Source of the DNA: Neopestalotiopsis rosae
Taxonomy: Eukaryota > Ascomycota > Sordariomycetes > Amphisphaeriales > Sporocadaceae
Direction: 5' to 3'
Assembly: GCA_023078685.1 (NCBI GenBank)
Contig: JALGAS010000004.1
Span: forward strand, 1,116,001 to 1,180,000
DNA: 64,000 bases
The notes below the pieces were generated by a model. The model had not been told where the DNA came from. It worked only from the letters and a program-made list of their open reading frames with translations, and did no database searches. The first letter of the stretch is position 1. Each line of letters opens with the position of its first letter. This document shows positions 11,744-23,382 of the stretch, piece after piece. A program made the position numbers and the translations under genes.

Positions 11744-12963
11744 ATGGTCTCTTTTTGGCCCTTCAAGGTAAGTCGCTGGCTCTTAAGCACATATATTGCC
11801 GGCGGCGCAGGGTTCCCATCATTCAAGTGCGCTCTTCTCTGACTCGTGCATGGTATCAGGGCGACGATTCTTCACCGGCCTCGTTCGAGAAATCCCTTTC
11901 CACCCTCTCCAAGAAGATCGGTGCTACCCAACTGCAGCTGGACAAACAACGCTCCAGCTCTCGACGGGTCAAGTTTCTAGGCACCCTTTACCTAAGCATT
12001 GCCTACCTCATCTATGCCATTGTCTTGCTGCTGGTAGTCGGCCAGAGTAATCTGGGCCCCTGGGATTGGACCGGGCTGGCCGGTGGCCCAGTGGTCCTGT
12101 ATCTCTACCGAACATTGAGCGATGCCTACTTTACTTTCCGCGTCGACAAGCTTGAGGAGAAACTCAAGTACCAGCAAGGCGAACGCGCCAAAATCATTCA
12201 GAAGCTAAAGGATGCCACCAAATACGATACTACACTCGAGCTATTGGAAAAGTATGGCGGTGAGAAGCCCAAGCCGAAACGCACCAAGTCGCAACAGCTT
12301 GGAGATGGTGACGAGCATGGACAAAAGGGACAGCAGAAGAATAAGATGCCAGGGCAACAGGGCATGAGTCCGGGCGGAAGACTTAACATTCCACCCCCGC
12401 CCACGGCCAATATTCAGAGACCGTCTACTTCTGCTGGTACGCCACAAAATCAACAGCGGCAAGGCCCGTACCCTCTGCCGTCGCGTCCTCAGACTTCCAA
12501 TGGCTCCCGCGAATTTTCTGCCAACTTCGCTCCCAACGCTGAAGAAATGCCTCCGTCTTACCACCAATACGACTTCAATACGGGTCCGCCAAAGTGGTAT
12601 GATCGCGTACTCGACCTGATGATGGGTGAAGATGAGACTGCCCCAAAGAACCGAATTGTACTCATCTGCCAAAACTGTCGCCTTGTAAATGGTCAGGCTC
12701 CTCCCGGTACCAAGAGCCTGGCCGACGTGGGGCAATGGAAGTGCATGGGTTGTGGCAATATGAATGGCGAGATGGATGAGGGGAAGAAGATCATTCAAGA
12801 CGTGCTTGGGCAGAGTCAAGGCGTCCACGAGGATGAGCCAAGTAGTGCAGCCAGCGGAAATGACACCGAATCGGACAGAGCCGAGACAAGCGAAAAGGAT
12901 ATGGAAAAGGAGATCAAGGCGGTCCGAAGGTCGGGCAGAAATAAGTCGCAAATGGTCCCTTAA
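11744..12963 (+). CDS. LNP1: Lunapark-family ER membrane protein
   Basis: Two exons (11744-11767, 11860-12963) give 375 aa. The 8-residue first exon supplies the start, MVSFWPFK, and the 92-nt intron has clear GTAAGT and CAG ends. An amphipathic N-terminal segment (about 16-45) precedes two closely spaced hydrophobic helices (about 47-69 and 78-94), a coiled coil (100-140), a disordered Pro/Gln-rich linker, and a zinc ribbon with C278, C281, C303 and C306 preceded by a WYDRVLD motif. This is the complete Lunapark architecture. Family members localise to three-way junctions of the ER and stabilise the tubular network together with atlastin/Sey1 and reticulons. The zinc finger mediates dimerisation. 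The tail is acidic and ends with a basic RRSGRNKSQ segment. Confidence 0.95.
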
Positions 12964-13848
12964 GCACAGCACTGTTTACTATGGAACTGTCCCCAATAGT
13001 CTCCGCTGTGTCGGGCAATACACATGCGTTTTCTCTCAACGGCTAGTATGGTGCAAATCCCTTCCGTGTGAATGCTCAGTCTTCAGCCGCTTCAAAGGAT
13101 CTATGGTTTCGATTGACGATTGAACTGCGGCTCACCGAGGACAGCGAGGGGTGGCTTCAGCACCACAAGACATGTTTATTCAAGGCCGAGCCGCCCTTGC
13201 ATGTTCAATTGGAGCCGGGAGCAAGGCAGTGTAGCAGGCTGAATGGTCCCAACTTCCTGGGATTCTTGTCAGCTGGGTAGAAGGAAAAGGGAAACTGTTG
13301 TACACCACTAGGTTAGCCGCTTCACAGGCGGCCTCTACATGATTGGTCGTGGGATTCAAAAAACGTGGTACAGCATTCCGGCAAAATGAGGGAAAATTCA
13401 AAGGATCGCCGAGAAGGATTCAGGCCGAACGATCGGGCCGTTTGGGTGTAAGAATTTGCAATGAGGCACAATACCAGATTTACAAGTTACCAGATCGGTT
13501 ATTTCAGAAACAGCCAGCCCGAACAAGTAGCCTCGCGAGCATTTGATGTCCCTACCTTGTCTCTTTTCATTTATTTACGCTCTGTTGTGATTGGTCTATC
13601 ATTGAGTTTGAGGTCAAGGTCTAGCAGATCAGTGTCTTTTGTACCTAGGAAATTTTGATGTTGATGTCTTTATTTGATTGTCGAAAAGCGAGTGATGACT
13701 TGAAGTATGCTACTAAATGGGTGATAACCAGAACAACCTAGCATGTACCAAACTTGTAGTAGTACTATGATCTTGCCTCTCGGGTCCTCTTTGTCAGAGT
13801 ACACCTACACGACCCATTCTGTCGACCTATCCATACCGGGCTTCAATT
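12964..13848. other. Convergent intergenic spacer
   Basis: This is a spacer between the 3' ends of Lunapark and the 2-oxoglutarate oxygenase. I see no gene or notable repeat in it. Confidence 0.55.
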
Positions 13849-14980
13849 TCAAGAAAACAGAGAAACGATTCTTTTATTGTTAAAGTCCCAAGCCGTAACG
13901 TCCTCGTACTTGCACGGCCTGGCCTCGGTGACAAACTCCTTGAGCGGCAGCAGCGACGCCGCCCGATTGGGCTTGCCGAAATAGGCAATGGAGTACCGCT
14001 CGGGGATGACCTTGTCGCCGTCGCCAGCCTTGACCGAGGGCGGGTAGGTGACGCGGTGGCAGGCGGCGCGAAAGGTGTCGTTGGTGAGGCGCTGGAGCGA
14101 GTCGCCGATGTTGATGATGATGTCGGTCGGCGCCGAGGAGACGACGTCGTGGAAGGTGCCGTAGTCGTTCTGGTTCTCGACCTGCAGGCCGCCCGTCGAG
14201 TCCTGGAAGAGCAGGGTGATGGTGCCAAAGTCCGTGTGCTCGGCGATGCGGGTCGAGGTGCCGTCGGCCAGCGTCGAGGCAGGGATGGCCGGGTAGTGCA
14301 GCAGGCGGAACTCGTTCTCGGCGCGGCTGTGCAGGCTGCGCATGTGCTCCTCGGACACGCCGAGTGCTTGGGAAATGGCCGAGATGATGTCCAGCTCCGC
14401 CTTGAAGGCCTCGTCGTAGAAGCCCTCCATGAAGGTGCGGAAGTCAGGCAGGCACTCTTCAGGAACCCATACATTGTCCACCAAGGGATCATTTGCTGCT
14501 CCCATGTCATATGTTTCCTTGATCATGGTATGTCAGCTTATCAAGTGTTCGAAGGGTGAGATGATTATACTTGAGCATACCTTGACGTCTTTGGTCGTTC
14601 CTGGGCCATATCCATCACCCTTTCCAAATCCGCTGATGGCGGCAATGTTTTCCTGTCCAACATAACTATAACCGCGGTTTGGGTTGGCTTGTGGCGGGTG
14701 CTTTGCCTTCATTTTGTCGTCGAGCGACAAGTTGAAAAATTGGCGAGTCTAGATGCTCGAAAATCAGTACAAGGCAGCCGAGACGAGACAATCAAGCAGA
14801 ATTGCTTACCATGGCAAAACACTTATGAATCATGTCGGCAGGAATCCTGTGGTTTTGAATCTTGATACACCCTTTTTGCTTGAGTAAAGTGACTAGAGTG
14901 TCACAGAAGGACTGTTTCTCCTCTGGTGTGCCATAGAATAGCGCCATGTTGACAGTGTCTGCGTCTACTTGGGCTGACAT
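13849..14980 (-). CDS. 2-oxoglutarate/Fe(II)-dependent dioxygenase (isopenicillin N synthase-like)
   Basis: Three exons (14980-14810, 14748-14581, 14517-13849), all phase 0, give 335 aa. The catalytic core has the full metal triad H207-x-D209 (AEHTDFG) and H267 (CHRVTYP), and R287 in RYSIAYF for the 2-oxoglutarate carboxylate. The N terminus carries the usual DIOX_N-type region, with a TRQFFNLSLDDK segment formed at the first splice junction. Fungal members hydroxylate or desaturate small molecules or degrade plant or xenobiotic compounds, and the substrate cannot be read from sequence. No other biosynthetic enzyme is adjacent. The nearest neighbour, a sugar transporter, is 2.5 kb away and divergent, so a catabolic pairing is possible but unproven. 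Confidence 0.93.
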
Positions 14981-17449
14981 CTTGGAATATGGTATATGTA
15001 TAAGTTGTTTATAGGAATGTTGAATTGTTGGTGAAGTTGAAAATATTTCTTCTTGATATGCTCGTCTTGTCTAGTTCTTGTGTTGTTTTATCGATGATGT
15101 CTATATAACTGTAATATTCTGCGAGAAGACGGTCTTTATATCCGTGAACTGTACATAACATCAGATATCTTGCCTTCATCATACATGGGCAGAGTGATAC
15201 TATACACATACATGTTTTGCCGCGCATATCCGATAATGCCAGACTCCAATCACTATACTATACCCACCACATCATGAACATCGCATGTCTATACTCAGAA
15301 TACTAGGGTTGTTAGACGGAAAGATTCGGCATAAGTCGCAATGTCTATGTCAGACATGTGGGCCAAGCCGATGTTATCGAGCCGAGCATGGCCTTGACGA
15401 TAGGATGTCTGCGGCTTTGTTGAAAATCCGGGGTAAATGACTAACAGCGATATGATACGATGGGGCGGCGTCGAAGTCTGTCTTTTGGCAGGTGTCCGCG
15501 CTTGGTCGCAAATATGAGCAGGAAGCACCATAAACCACCACCACGCTCGATAATTATGCGAACGGCTGTTCTTCTAGAGAATCATTCTGTATGACTGACT
15601 ATAATTTGATGTTTATCATGAATTCAATAGCTGATGTAGGACCTGATATGGTGCATTCATCTGATCAATACTATCAGCATGACATCGTGACTTATGTGGG
15701 GCGTGGCCCAAACAAGTATGGCCTCGTACCGCGGAGGATTACCTTTTCAAACACTCAAGACACCTGATAAGTACGAATACAATCGCCGTACCTTATGACG
15801 TTGATAACCATTGGTCTATCTCGTCTCCATGATAGCAAGTCAAGGTTCCACATCAGAAGCTGTGGCATCGCTTTGATTCGGGATAACCTCACGTTGGGTC
15901 ACTACTCTCGGCCCAGCTGCTCGAGCCGAAGCCGTTGTCCGGCCGTTGGTGTATGATAGCACGTCGCCGCCAATTGGTTCGATGGTCTACTTGCTATATT
16001 CGTTTCAAATTTCGCTACCCATGTGTGACACTTGTCACTATCAAGATGTGAAGCAATTCGAGCCAAGTCACACATCGGCTCGCTCGCTGCTCTTGTGTCG
16101 AGGATGGCGCTTCCCCACCAAGTCACTTTGATACTGTTGGCTAGGTTAGTCCATTGGTGGGATCCAAGGCCAAATACTGCGATTCAGACACTGGACATGC
16201 AGCCGTTGTCAACTCTACGCACGACTCAGTCCTACGCAATGATCTACTTGATAGATGAGAACAGCTCGCATGAAAGAATGAAAGACAACGGTATTGGTCT
16301 AGTGCCTCTTTACCCCAGATTCGCCATATTTGGTGCCCAGTCTTTCAACCCCAGTATTCCTACCGGCAGTCCACTATAGCTGCGTTATCATAAAAACTCC
16401 GATTGGGACATTGTGGCTTATTTAACAGCAATAATTCATCATCGTGTCTGCGTTGTTGTATTCATGGCATACTAGTTGGTTTTCCCAACCTATTTCTACT
16501 ATTATCTTGCAAGAATATCGTTGATTCTCTTCACTCCTTTAAAACTTCTAGACTGCTCCTGGTGATCGTCGACAGCAGGCTTAAGGCTCGAGGTACATTC
16601 GACGGAGATGTTCGAGCTCGAATGATGTCTCTCTTTCGAGATTTACGTGAGACACATGCGATGGACCATCGTATGATGGACATGATTGGCGTGGCCTACT
16701 TGTCAAGTAAAACATGGTCCCTACGTGCATGTTCATCTACATGCTGCTTATGTCCGGACAACAGGCAATGCGTCAAAATGTCCAAAGTCCCTTGCTTATT
16801 GGGTACTTTTCGTCTAATCCCTCTGATTGCTTCTTCCACCAGATATACGAACTGGACTTACCTCTTTCGCGGATAAATAGAAGGGTTAAAAAGTCACAAT
16901 GGGGATGCGGGGGAGATCTCCGCGGTTCGCCGTCTCCAATATCCGTCTTGGCAGCAATCAAGGGGCAGGGGCCAGGACAACAACCACTCCTGCTCACCTC
17001 TTCACCATTGGCCCCTTTGCGCCCGAGGGTTGGGCCGTCCTCCCGTGACTCCGGACGCGATTGATTAATTTGGGGAGGAAGAGCGATATCCACCCCCACA
17101 AAAAGCAGTCTGCAGTCAGCTATGGGGGAGGAGGAAGTCCTCCCAAATTTTGAATGCCCCGGACCAGCAGCATGGATCCCCCAATCAGCTTTTGTCCATG
17201 ATCTACAACCACGTGTGTTATACGGCCGGCTATAGGGTGAATATGTGCATACGAGTTGGACAGGGTGAGGCATGGGGAAGCACTTAACTATGTAACCAAG
17301 CCCACATCCTTGGGTCTTGGGTCCATCTCTTTCCTTGTGCTTGGTAGAGGAAAGAAAAGATCAACTGTTTGATTTGATCCTTTCCATTCCACCAACGACA
17401 GTACCCGACACTCTCGTCTTTGGGGGATAAGATTCTGTACGTTCGGACA
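14981..17449. other. Intergenic, 2.5 kb between divergent genes
   Basis: No gene supported. Frames of 115 and 157 codons near 16032-16876 lack domains, good codon usage and splice signals. The right 550 bases are G-runs and C-runs with candidate carbon-catabolite repressor sites, listed separately. Confidence 0.5.
16907..17099. promoter_or_regulatory. Candidate CreA/Cre1 binding sites upstream of sugar transporter
   Basis: Three matches to the SYGGRG consensus of the fungal carbon-catabolite repressor lie within 550 bp of the transporter ATG: GCGGGG at 16907, CTCCGC (reverse GCGGAG) at 16918 and CCCCAC (reverse GTGGGG) at 17094. The first two are only 5 bp apart, and paired sites are the type often needed for repression. 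The motif is short and degenerate, so this is only suggestive. Confidence 0.3.
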
Positions 17450-19584
17450 ATGGCACGCATCAAGGCAGACAAGCTGCACAAAAAGACCGATCCGACGGCG
17501 GACGGCAACACTGGTGCATCGGCCGACCCCATCGTCACCCGTCTCGCCAACGCCGACAAGGTCCCGTGGTACAAGAAACCGAATCTGCGCGCCTTGTACT
17601 TTTTGCTCTTCCCGACATGTATGGGTATCGAATTGACGTCTGGCTTCGACTCCCAGATGATCAATGCCCTTCAAATTGTGCCGTCATGGGTTCACTGTGA
17701 GTTGCAATGAGTTGGGAAACGCATCTCGAAATGGCACCACAGTAGGCTAATCTTTATTGTGGCAAAGTCTTTGGTAACCCTCAAGGTATGTGCAGAAACG
17801 GCTGTCTGCAGTGAATAGTTGGGCTGATCATTGGGGGGAAATAGGATCATTGAAAGGAATCATCAGTGCTGCGTATTCCCTAGGCGCCATCCTCTCGCTA
17901 CCGCTGGTCCCCATTGTCAATGACCGCCTCGGTAGGAGATGGTCGATCTTTATCGGTTCTTGCATCATGGTGATTGGTGCCATAATTCAGGGATTTTCAG
18001 TCAATGGTGAGTGACAGTCTCCTCTAATGGAAACGTCGGATGCGATCTCAATACTCATTCTCGACTTCATCTTGGCGACGAGTCCATGCTAATTCCATGC
18101 TCTTACAGTCGGCATGTACATTGCTGCTCGACTGATTCTTGGGTTCGGTATTCCCACTTGTATCGTGAGCGGGTCGGCCTTGATAGGTGAATTGGGTTAC
18201 CCCAAGGAACGTGCAGTTCTCACCTCTCTGTTCAACGTGTCGTACTTTCCAGGTCAAATCGTGGCCGCAGCCATTTGCTTTGGAACCAACAATATTGCAA
18301 ACAACTGGGGCTGGAGAATTCCTAGCTTGTTGCAGATGACTCCGTCACTGTTCCAGATCGCATTCATCTTGTAATGATCCCTCCTCGAAACGAGCTTGAG
18401 TTGCTTGGAACTAACATAGAAACCAAAGCTTCATTCCCGAGAGCCCCCGTTGGCTCATTGCCAAGGATCGCAGCGAAGAGGCCTTCGAGATCCTGTACAA
18501 GTACCACGGTGAGGGCAACCGCGAGGCCGAAATCGTAAAAGCCGAGATCGCCCAGATCCAAACGACGATGCACCTCGAGCTCGAGGCGTCCAAGAAGTCG
18601 TGGAAGGATCTCGTGGCCACCAAGGGCATGCGCCGGCGCCTCCTCGTCACCTGCATGCTGGGCCTGTTTACGCAGTGGAGCGGCAACACCCTCATCTCGT
18701 ACTTTCTGGGCGACCTGCTGCAGATGGTGGGCCAGACCTCGAGCGTCTTCAAGGCCAAGCTCAACGTCGGCCTGTCCTGCTGGAGTCTGGTCTGCGCCGT
18801 GGCCTGCGCCGCCGTCGCCGCCCGCTTCAAGCGGCGTGCCATGTTCCTCACGTGTGCCATTAGCTCGTTGGTCGTATACATTTGCTGGACGGTGAGCATG
18901 GAGCGGGCCATGTCTGCTCTGGACGCGGGCTCGAGCAATCCTGCCGCCGGCGCGGCTACCATCTTTTTCATCTTTGCCTACGTAAGTTTCTATTTTCCAC
19001 GAATCCTCGATTACAGGCTCAGGGCGCTGACGATTGACTTATAGAACCCTTGCTACAATATTGGTTACAACGCCCTGACTTACAGTAAGTCTTGCCCATT
19101 GCTGTATAGCTCTTGTGAAGAGACTTTTGACTAACTCGAGGTACAGCTTTCCTCGTCGAGATTTGGCCGTTCATGGAACGATCAATGGGCATCGCAGCTT
19201 TCCAATTCTGGGGTCGTGGCGCCGCATTCTTCACCACCTTTGTCAATCCCATTGGTCTCGAAAATGCGCGGTGGAAGTATCTCATCTCATATTGCGTCTT
19301 CTTGGCGTTTGAAGTTGTATTTATCTACTTCTTCTTTCCCGAGACCTTTGGCCGAACCCTTGAAGAATTGGCTTTCTGTAAGTTATCCAATTATCACACG
19401 GTACCGACAGGATAATTATTCAGTGTACTAATCCATCCCGTTTTCCGACGCAGTATTCGAGGACAAGGCTCTCGCTGATGAGGCTGTGCGTGCCGTCGAA
19501 AAGTCTATTGCGCACCATGACGATGGGGCAATCCATGACGAGAAAGCGACATCAGAGGTACAGGCTGAGACCAAAGAGGTGTGA
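17450..19584 (+). CDS. Major facilitator superfamily sugar transporter
   Basis: Eight exons (17450-17696, 17768-17785, 17845-18006, 18109-18370, 18429-18981, 19045-19084, 19147-19377, 19454-19584) join in phase to 547 aa. The start is the first ATG after an in-frame TTG, giving MARIKADKL. Twelve transmembrane helices are expected. Family signatures are RLGRRW after helix 2, PESPRWL before the central cytosolic loop, and PETFGRTLEE after helix 12. The N terminus (about 60 residues) and the C terminus are cytosolic and hydrophilic. The layout matches fungal hexose/disaccharide permeases, some lactose-permease-like, but the sugar is not readable. Exon 2 is only 18 nt and encodes the FGNPQ linker that enters extracellular loop 1, and exon 6 is only 40 nt. 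Confidence 0.93.
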
Positions 19585-19890
19585 GGATACAATGATACCG
19601 CGCATTGCTTGCACTTCAGCATGGCCATTTGTAGTATCGCGAATCTTTCCGGGTTCGGTGTAGCAGATACGGGGAGTAGCTTCTCAGCCGATCGAATTGG
19701 TAACATCCACTACTAGCTCTACGACTGGTGCCCCGTGGCCCGTACCCTTACTTGTCCTAATAGAAGCCAAAACCTCGAATTATATTTAGTCATGATTCGT
19801 ATTATGTCATTAAACATCAATTGAGACAGTCTCCGAAGTAAATTACCTAACCTGAGTTCATTTGGTCCATAAGATGTGATCTCCCTGTTT
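19585..19890. other. Convergent spacer
   Basis: Short spacer between convergent 3' ends. No feature seen. Confidence 0.5.
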
Positions 19891-20658
19891 TCAATCAGCA
19901 CGATCTGAATTGCGAATCTTAGAAATCCAAAGCTCTTCCTCTTCATCAAAACCACAAGTATATCCCTCTTCATCGACCGGAATCCAGTTACTTTCTGCTT
20001 CATGAACAGGCCGACCATCCCTGTGATATCTTTGCTCGGTCGAAGCATTGATGTTCTGCTCATCGGGATATTGGCCCCTGTCGTAGTACTCGCCTGAAAA
20101 GTAATGAGAATCGTGATCGTGTGGTCCAGTCGCATCGTCACTGTGCCGACCTTCTCCGAATTCGCTTCCACTATCGTAGTCATTTGGCACCTCATCTCTA
20201 TAAAGGTGTGGCGGCGGAATCGAAGTAGTGATAAAGCCACTGTCAGGCAACTGATTTCCAACCCCGTCGTCATAATACAGTTGGTTTGCCTGATACATCG
20301 TACTGAAAACCTGCATCCCTTCATAAGAAAGAGACGAAGCATGGCCACCCAGCATGGAATAGCCAAGACTCTCTGCGTATTCATCCTGTTCCGCCAGGTA
20401 TGCATTGTGGTCGGCTAGATATAAGTTCTGGTTTGCTGAATATGCAATCTGGTTTGCCGAATTTGTATATCGGTCTGATGGAAATGCGCTTGTATCATGA
20501 GTCGGTCTCTGGTATCCTGGTCTGCGTTCTTTCTTGGCAGGGTACGGCGGCGGGGGCGGTTTCTCTCCTCTCTTGAGGGGTCGCGCTGCTTCAGGCGGCT
20601 TCGATGCTTTCTTCGGCACCCAAGCGGGCTTGAATTCTCTCTCCCAATTCTCCTGCAT
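19891..20658 (-). CDS. Hypothetical protein with tyrosine-spaced heptapeptide repeats, possibly the last exon of the upstream gene
   Basis: The first ATG gives 255 aa. The N-terminal 50 residues are basic and proline rich (KRGEKPPPPPYPAKK). Residues about 65-100 form an imperfect heptapeptide array in which Ala at position 2 and Tyr at position 7 recur (SANQIAY, SANQNLY, LADHNAY, LAEQDEY). The remainder is acidic, Tyr/Asp/His rich and probably disordered, ending in a WIPVDEEGYTCGF segment. The frame is open about 70 nt further upstream without an ATG (encoding a KKASWQPEFRL stretch), so this may be a downstream exon of the gene at 20851-21981 joined by an intron I could not place. No known domain recognised. 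Confidence 0.5.
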   Translation of the reverse strand: MQENWEREFKPAWVPKKASKPPEAARPLKRGEKPPPPPYPAKKERRPGYQRPTHDTSAFPSDRYTNSANQIAYSANQNLYLADHNAYLAEQDEYAESLGYSMLGGHASSLSYEGMQVFSTMYQANQLYYDDGVGNQLPDSGFITTSIPPPHLYRDEVPNDYDSGSEFGEGRHSDDATGPHDHDSHYFSGEYYDRGQYPDEQNINASTEQRYHRDGRPVHEAESNWIPVDEEGYTCGFDEEEELWISKIRNSDRAD

Positions 20659-20850
20659 CAACCGGAATTCTGGTTGCCACGATGCTTTCTTACTGCTATT
20701 TAGAAAACTCCTTGCTACTTTGTATCTTCGCCGCAGCTACTCTTCCCCAAACTGATAGGTATGGCTTTCGCCATCCACAAGTCCATCATTCACGCACTTT
20801 CCCGGCTTTACATGCTCACATTCATCGTGGATCATGTGGATTCTCGTGGT

Positions 20851-21981
20851 CTATGCGTAATTCTCCAAAACATCACCCTCATCGATGATGTACGGACAAC
20901 ACATATACATGAACAACGCAGCTGTCAGCTCGTGTTTATGCTGAAAATCTACCACCTTCTGCTGACTTGAACCCTTGATGAGCACTTCTATCGGAATGAA
21001 TGTGTTCAGGGCGTCCGCCAGCCCGCGCAGTCTGTCTTGGTGGGCATCCGGAACCCGGTTCCAAAGCGGATTTCTCCCCTTGAACTCGCCAGGATATTTG
21101 TCACGTTCGTTATTCAGGTAGAAGATAGGGATACCTATCAGGCCTGCTCCTTCTATGAAGCCAGAACGGTGTCCGATCACGCAAACTTGGTTTTGATACC
21201 GCTGGCGAAGCGCTGTCCAAATACCAAGAATCTTGGCCTGTGTAGGAATATTTTCAAACTCTTCACTGTGAAATTGTTCCCACATAGGGACACTTTCTCG
21301 TCGCCACGGGCCAGATATATGGCTGAAATGCAAGTTTCCATGACGCCCTTTCATGTCATTCACCATCCGGCGCCCTTCTGAGTAATCAAAGTCGCCGTAG
21401 AGCATAACGTGCGTGAATGGTGTGAAGCGGAATGCAGGTTTAGAATTGCAACCCAACCGCGAACAAAGCATGTTGACATCTGCAATGGAGTTTTCAACAT
21501 ACTTCAGAGTAGTTGCGTCCATAATGCGGCCGGCTGCCGTCTCTGCATCCCCTCCACGAATGTGGATCACAGCCAGGCTCAACACTTCCGTATAGTTCGG
21601 TAAATATTGATTTGTTTTTTCGAAATATTTCATGAGGCATTGATCAGCTATTTCCAAGACTGTTAAGCCACCCCGACGGAATGGATCGCTCAGACGATCA
21701 CAGATATGATCGAAAAGGTTTTTCGGATCCAGTCCGTCGTCTGATCTGAAAAGTGCCGCTATCATGTCGGTTGCCTTGGACTTGCTTACACAATCTCCTG
21801 AATTCCCCGTTGAGGTAGTAGAGATATCATACCATTCGAAGAGCTTCTTAATATCGTTGAAAGGCCTCCATTCGTCAACTTTCTTGAAGTTCGGCTCTAC
21901 TATGTGAACTCCGATCTTGTACTTCCAACTGTGTTGATAGAGAAGGCAACAGATGAGCACATGATAGGCTTCCCCAAACAT
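20851..21981 (-). CDS. Hypothetical protein, weak resemblance to GT-B fucosyltransferase-like folds
   Basis: The ATG at 21981 gives 376 aa, but the same frame stays open upstream to a TAA near 22112 with no ATG, so a 5' exon is likely missing. Two segments recall NodZ/GT23-like or O-fucosyltransferase-like proteins: LAVIHIRGGD, similar to the HxRRxD loop, and a later VIGHRSGFIEGAGLIGIPI segment where those enzymes carry a nucleotide-binding Ser/Gly loop near the end of the domain. There is no signal peptide or membrane helix in the visible part. The resemblance is weak and I do not assign an activity. The gene may continue into 20658-19891. Confidence 0.6.
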   Translation of the reverse strand: MFGEAYHVLICCLLYQHSWKYKIGVHIVEPNFKKVDEWRPFNDIKKLFEWYDISTTSTGNSGDCVSKSKATDMIAALFRSDDGLDPKNLFDHICDRLSDPFRRGGLTVLEIADQCLMKYFEKTNQYLPNYTEVLSLAVIHIRGGDAETAAGRIMDATTLKYVENSIADVNMLCSRLGCNSKPAFRFTPFTHVMLYGDFDYSEGRRMVNDMKGRHGNLHFSHISGPWRRESVPMWEQFHSEEFENIPTQAKILGIWTALRQRYQNQVCVIGHRSGFIEGAGLIGIPIFYLNNERDKYPGEFKGRNPLWNRVPDAHQDRLRGLADALNTFIPIEVLIKGSSQQKVVDFQHKHELTAALFMYMCCPYIIDEGDVLENYA

Positions 21982-22054
21982 CTTCAGAGGCCCCAGCTTG
22001 ACCCGGAAATCGAAGCCGGAAATCGGTTTACCCTCCGCAGATATTGGTTTTAGG

Positions 22055-22108
22055 TCTGTTTCCGCCCGTTTTTGTTGGGCATCTGTTCCCGCCCATTCTT
22101 GTTAGACA
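22055..22108. repeat. Tandem 27-bp duplication
   Basis: Two abutting 27-bp units (22055-22081 and 22082-22108) begin TCTGTT and differ at five positions, all of them transitions. They fall in the open minus-strand frame upstream of the hypothetical gene, where 27 bp equals nine codons, so they would encode a nine-residue repeat if that frame is translated. Confidence 0.75.
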
Positions 22109-23382
22109 TAACACTGCATGATTAATCGTATATTTCCAATTACAGGTTTGGGTCGCCCGTTCTAGCGGACGCATGGGTAGATAGATATCAACAGAATATA
22201 GTTGCGTTGTTGAACAGCGTGATGCTGAAAGTATTGATGGAGCTCTGGCGAAACGTAGGGTGAGTCGGACTACGGAGTGTTCAGAAGGGGTCTCAATGGT
22301 ACTCCTTAAGATAAAGTAGGTATTCGAGGAAGCAGTGCTTGTCGAGATGCGGGGCAGTGAATACGATCAAGCAGATCTAACCTTACGTATGTTGATGACT
22401 TGCTTTCGGCTGTAATGAGTCCTTGGTACCGGGCTCTTGTGGCCCGACAAGAGCCTGTATTTCCAATCACCCAATCAACGTTACTGCGAAACTGGAATAC
22501 CATCGAACAATGGACAAGTCATCTAGATACATCCTGTCAGGCTGTTGTACTCATTTGTACCCAATACATGAGGTTCCTATCATTTCATGCGAATTACCAT
22601 TTTCCCGTTTCGTACAGCCTTGCATCGCCAAGTCCCCAACACTGCGATACGGGACTCCAAGTACAGTATGCGCTCTTGACGTGGCAAACATATAGTGTGC
22701 CAAGGTTAGTATGTTGCTGCATATAATCTTCGCAAAGTGCAAAAGTTTGTCCCTTTTTCTTTTTTCTTTGGGCACCATGCCCTTCAAAGGACTTTCCCAA
22801 CTTGTCAACCAGTCGTCTAGAAATGAAGCTCAGATGAGTGCCTAACAAGTACCTGAGAATTCAGGCTGGCACTCTAGAGCATGAACGTGGCGTAACGGCA
22901 TTTAAAAAAGACTTGATTCAGGCCACAGTAGCCCATCATTTGGTAGAATCTCATGAGGCTTGACCTAATGATAGGCCACAAAATTCCGATTCTATACCTA
23001 GTTATATAGTTGGGTTAAAGTTGGTGATACGTGGCCCACTGTATAAGGTCCTGACCAACTTATAGATACTGTACCTACAAGGCTAGGTGGATTATGCAAG
23101 ATACGCAGCTTAGCGCAAGAAGTACCCGCAGCTGACCCAGACGCTCCAATGGACAACCAAAACAAGAGCACTCATGGATAAGAACAGTATCGAGTCCAAA
23201 TCCGTGGGCATCTACTCGTTAATTGTAGAAGGCCAGTCATAATCCTTTGCGTTAGTCCCACGGTTTGTGCATATCTGCATGCATCAGCTGCATCTGTGTT
23301 CAGTTTAGCCCCGCGCAGTCTACTTACTACCTACATACTTACCACTACTCACTATCTACAGCGGCAAGACAGCCAAGATAAC
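22109..23382. other. Intergenic, divergent promoters
   Basis: No gene supported. Contains the upstream regions of the hypothetical gene (minus) and guanine deaminase (plus). Confidence 0.5.

Noticed and set aside
16032..16876. Frames of 115 and 157 codons in the 15-17 kb gap
   Set aside because: They have no recognisable motif and Cys/Ser-rich, non-coding-like composition.
13849..19584. A catabolic or biosynthetic gene cluster formed by the oxygenase and transporter
   Set aside because: The two genes are 2.5 kb apart and no further pathway enzyme or regulator is adjacent, so co-function is not supported.
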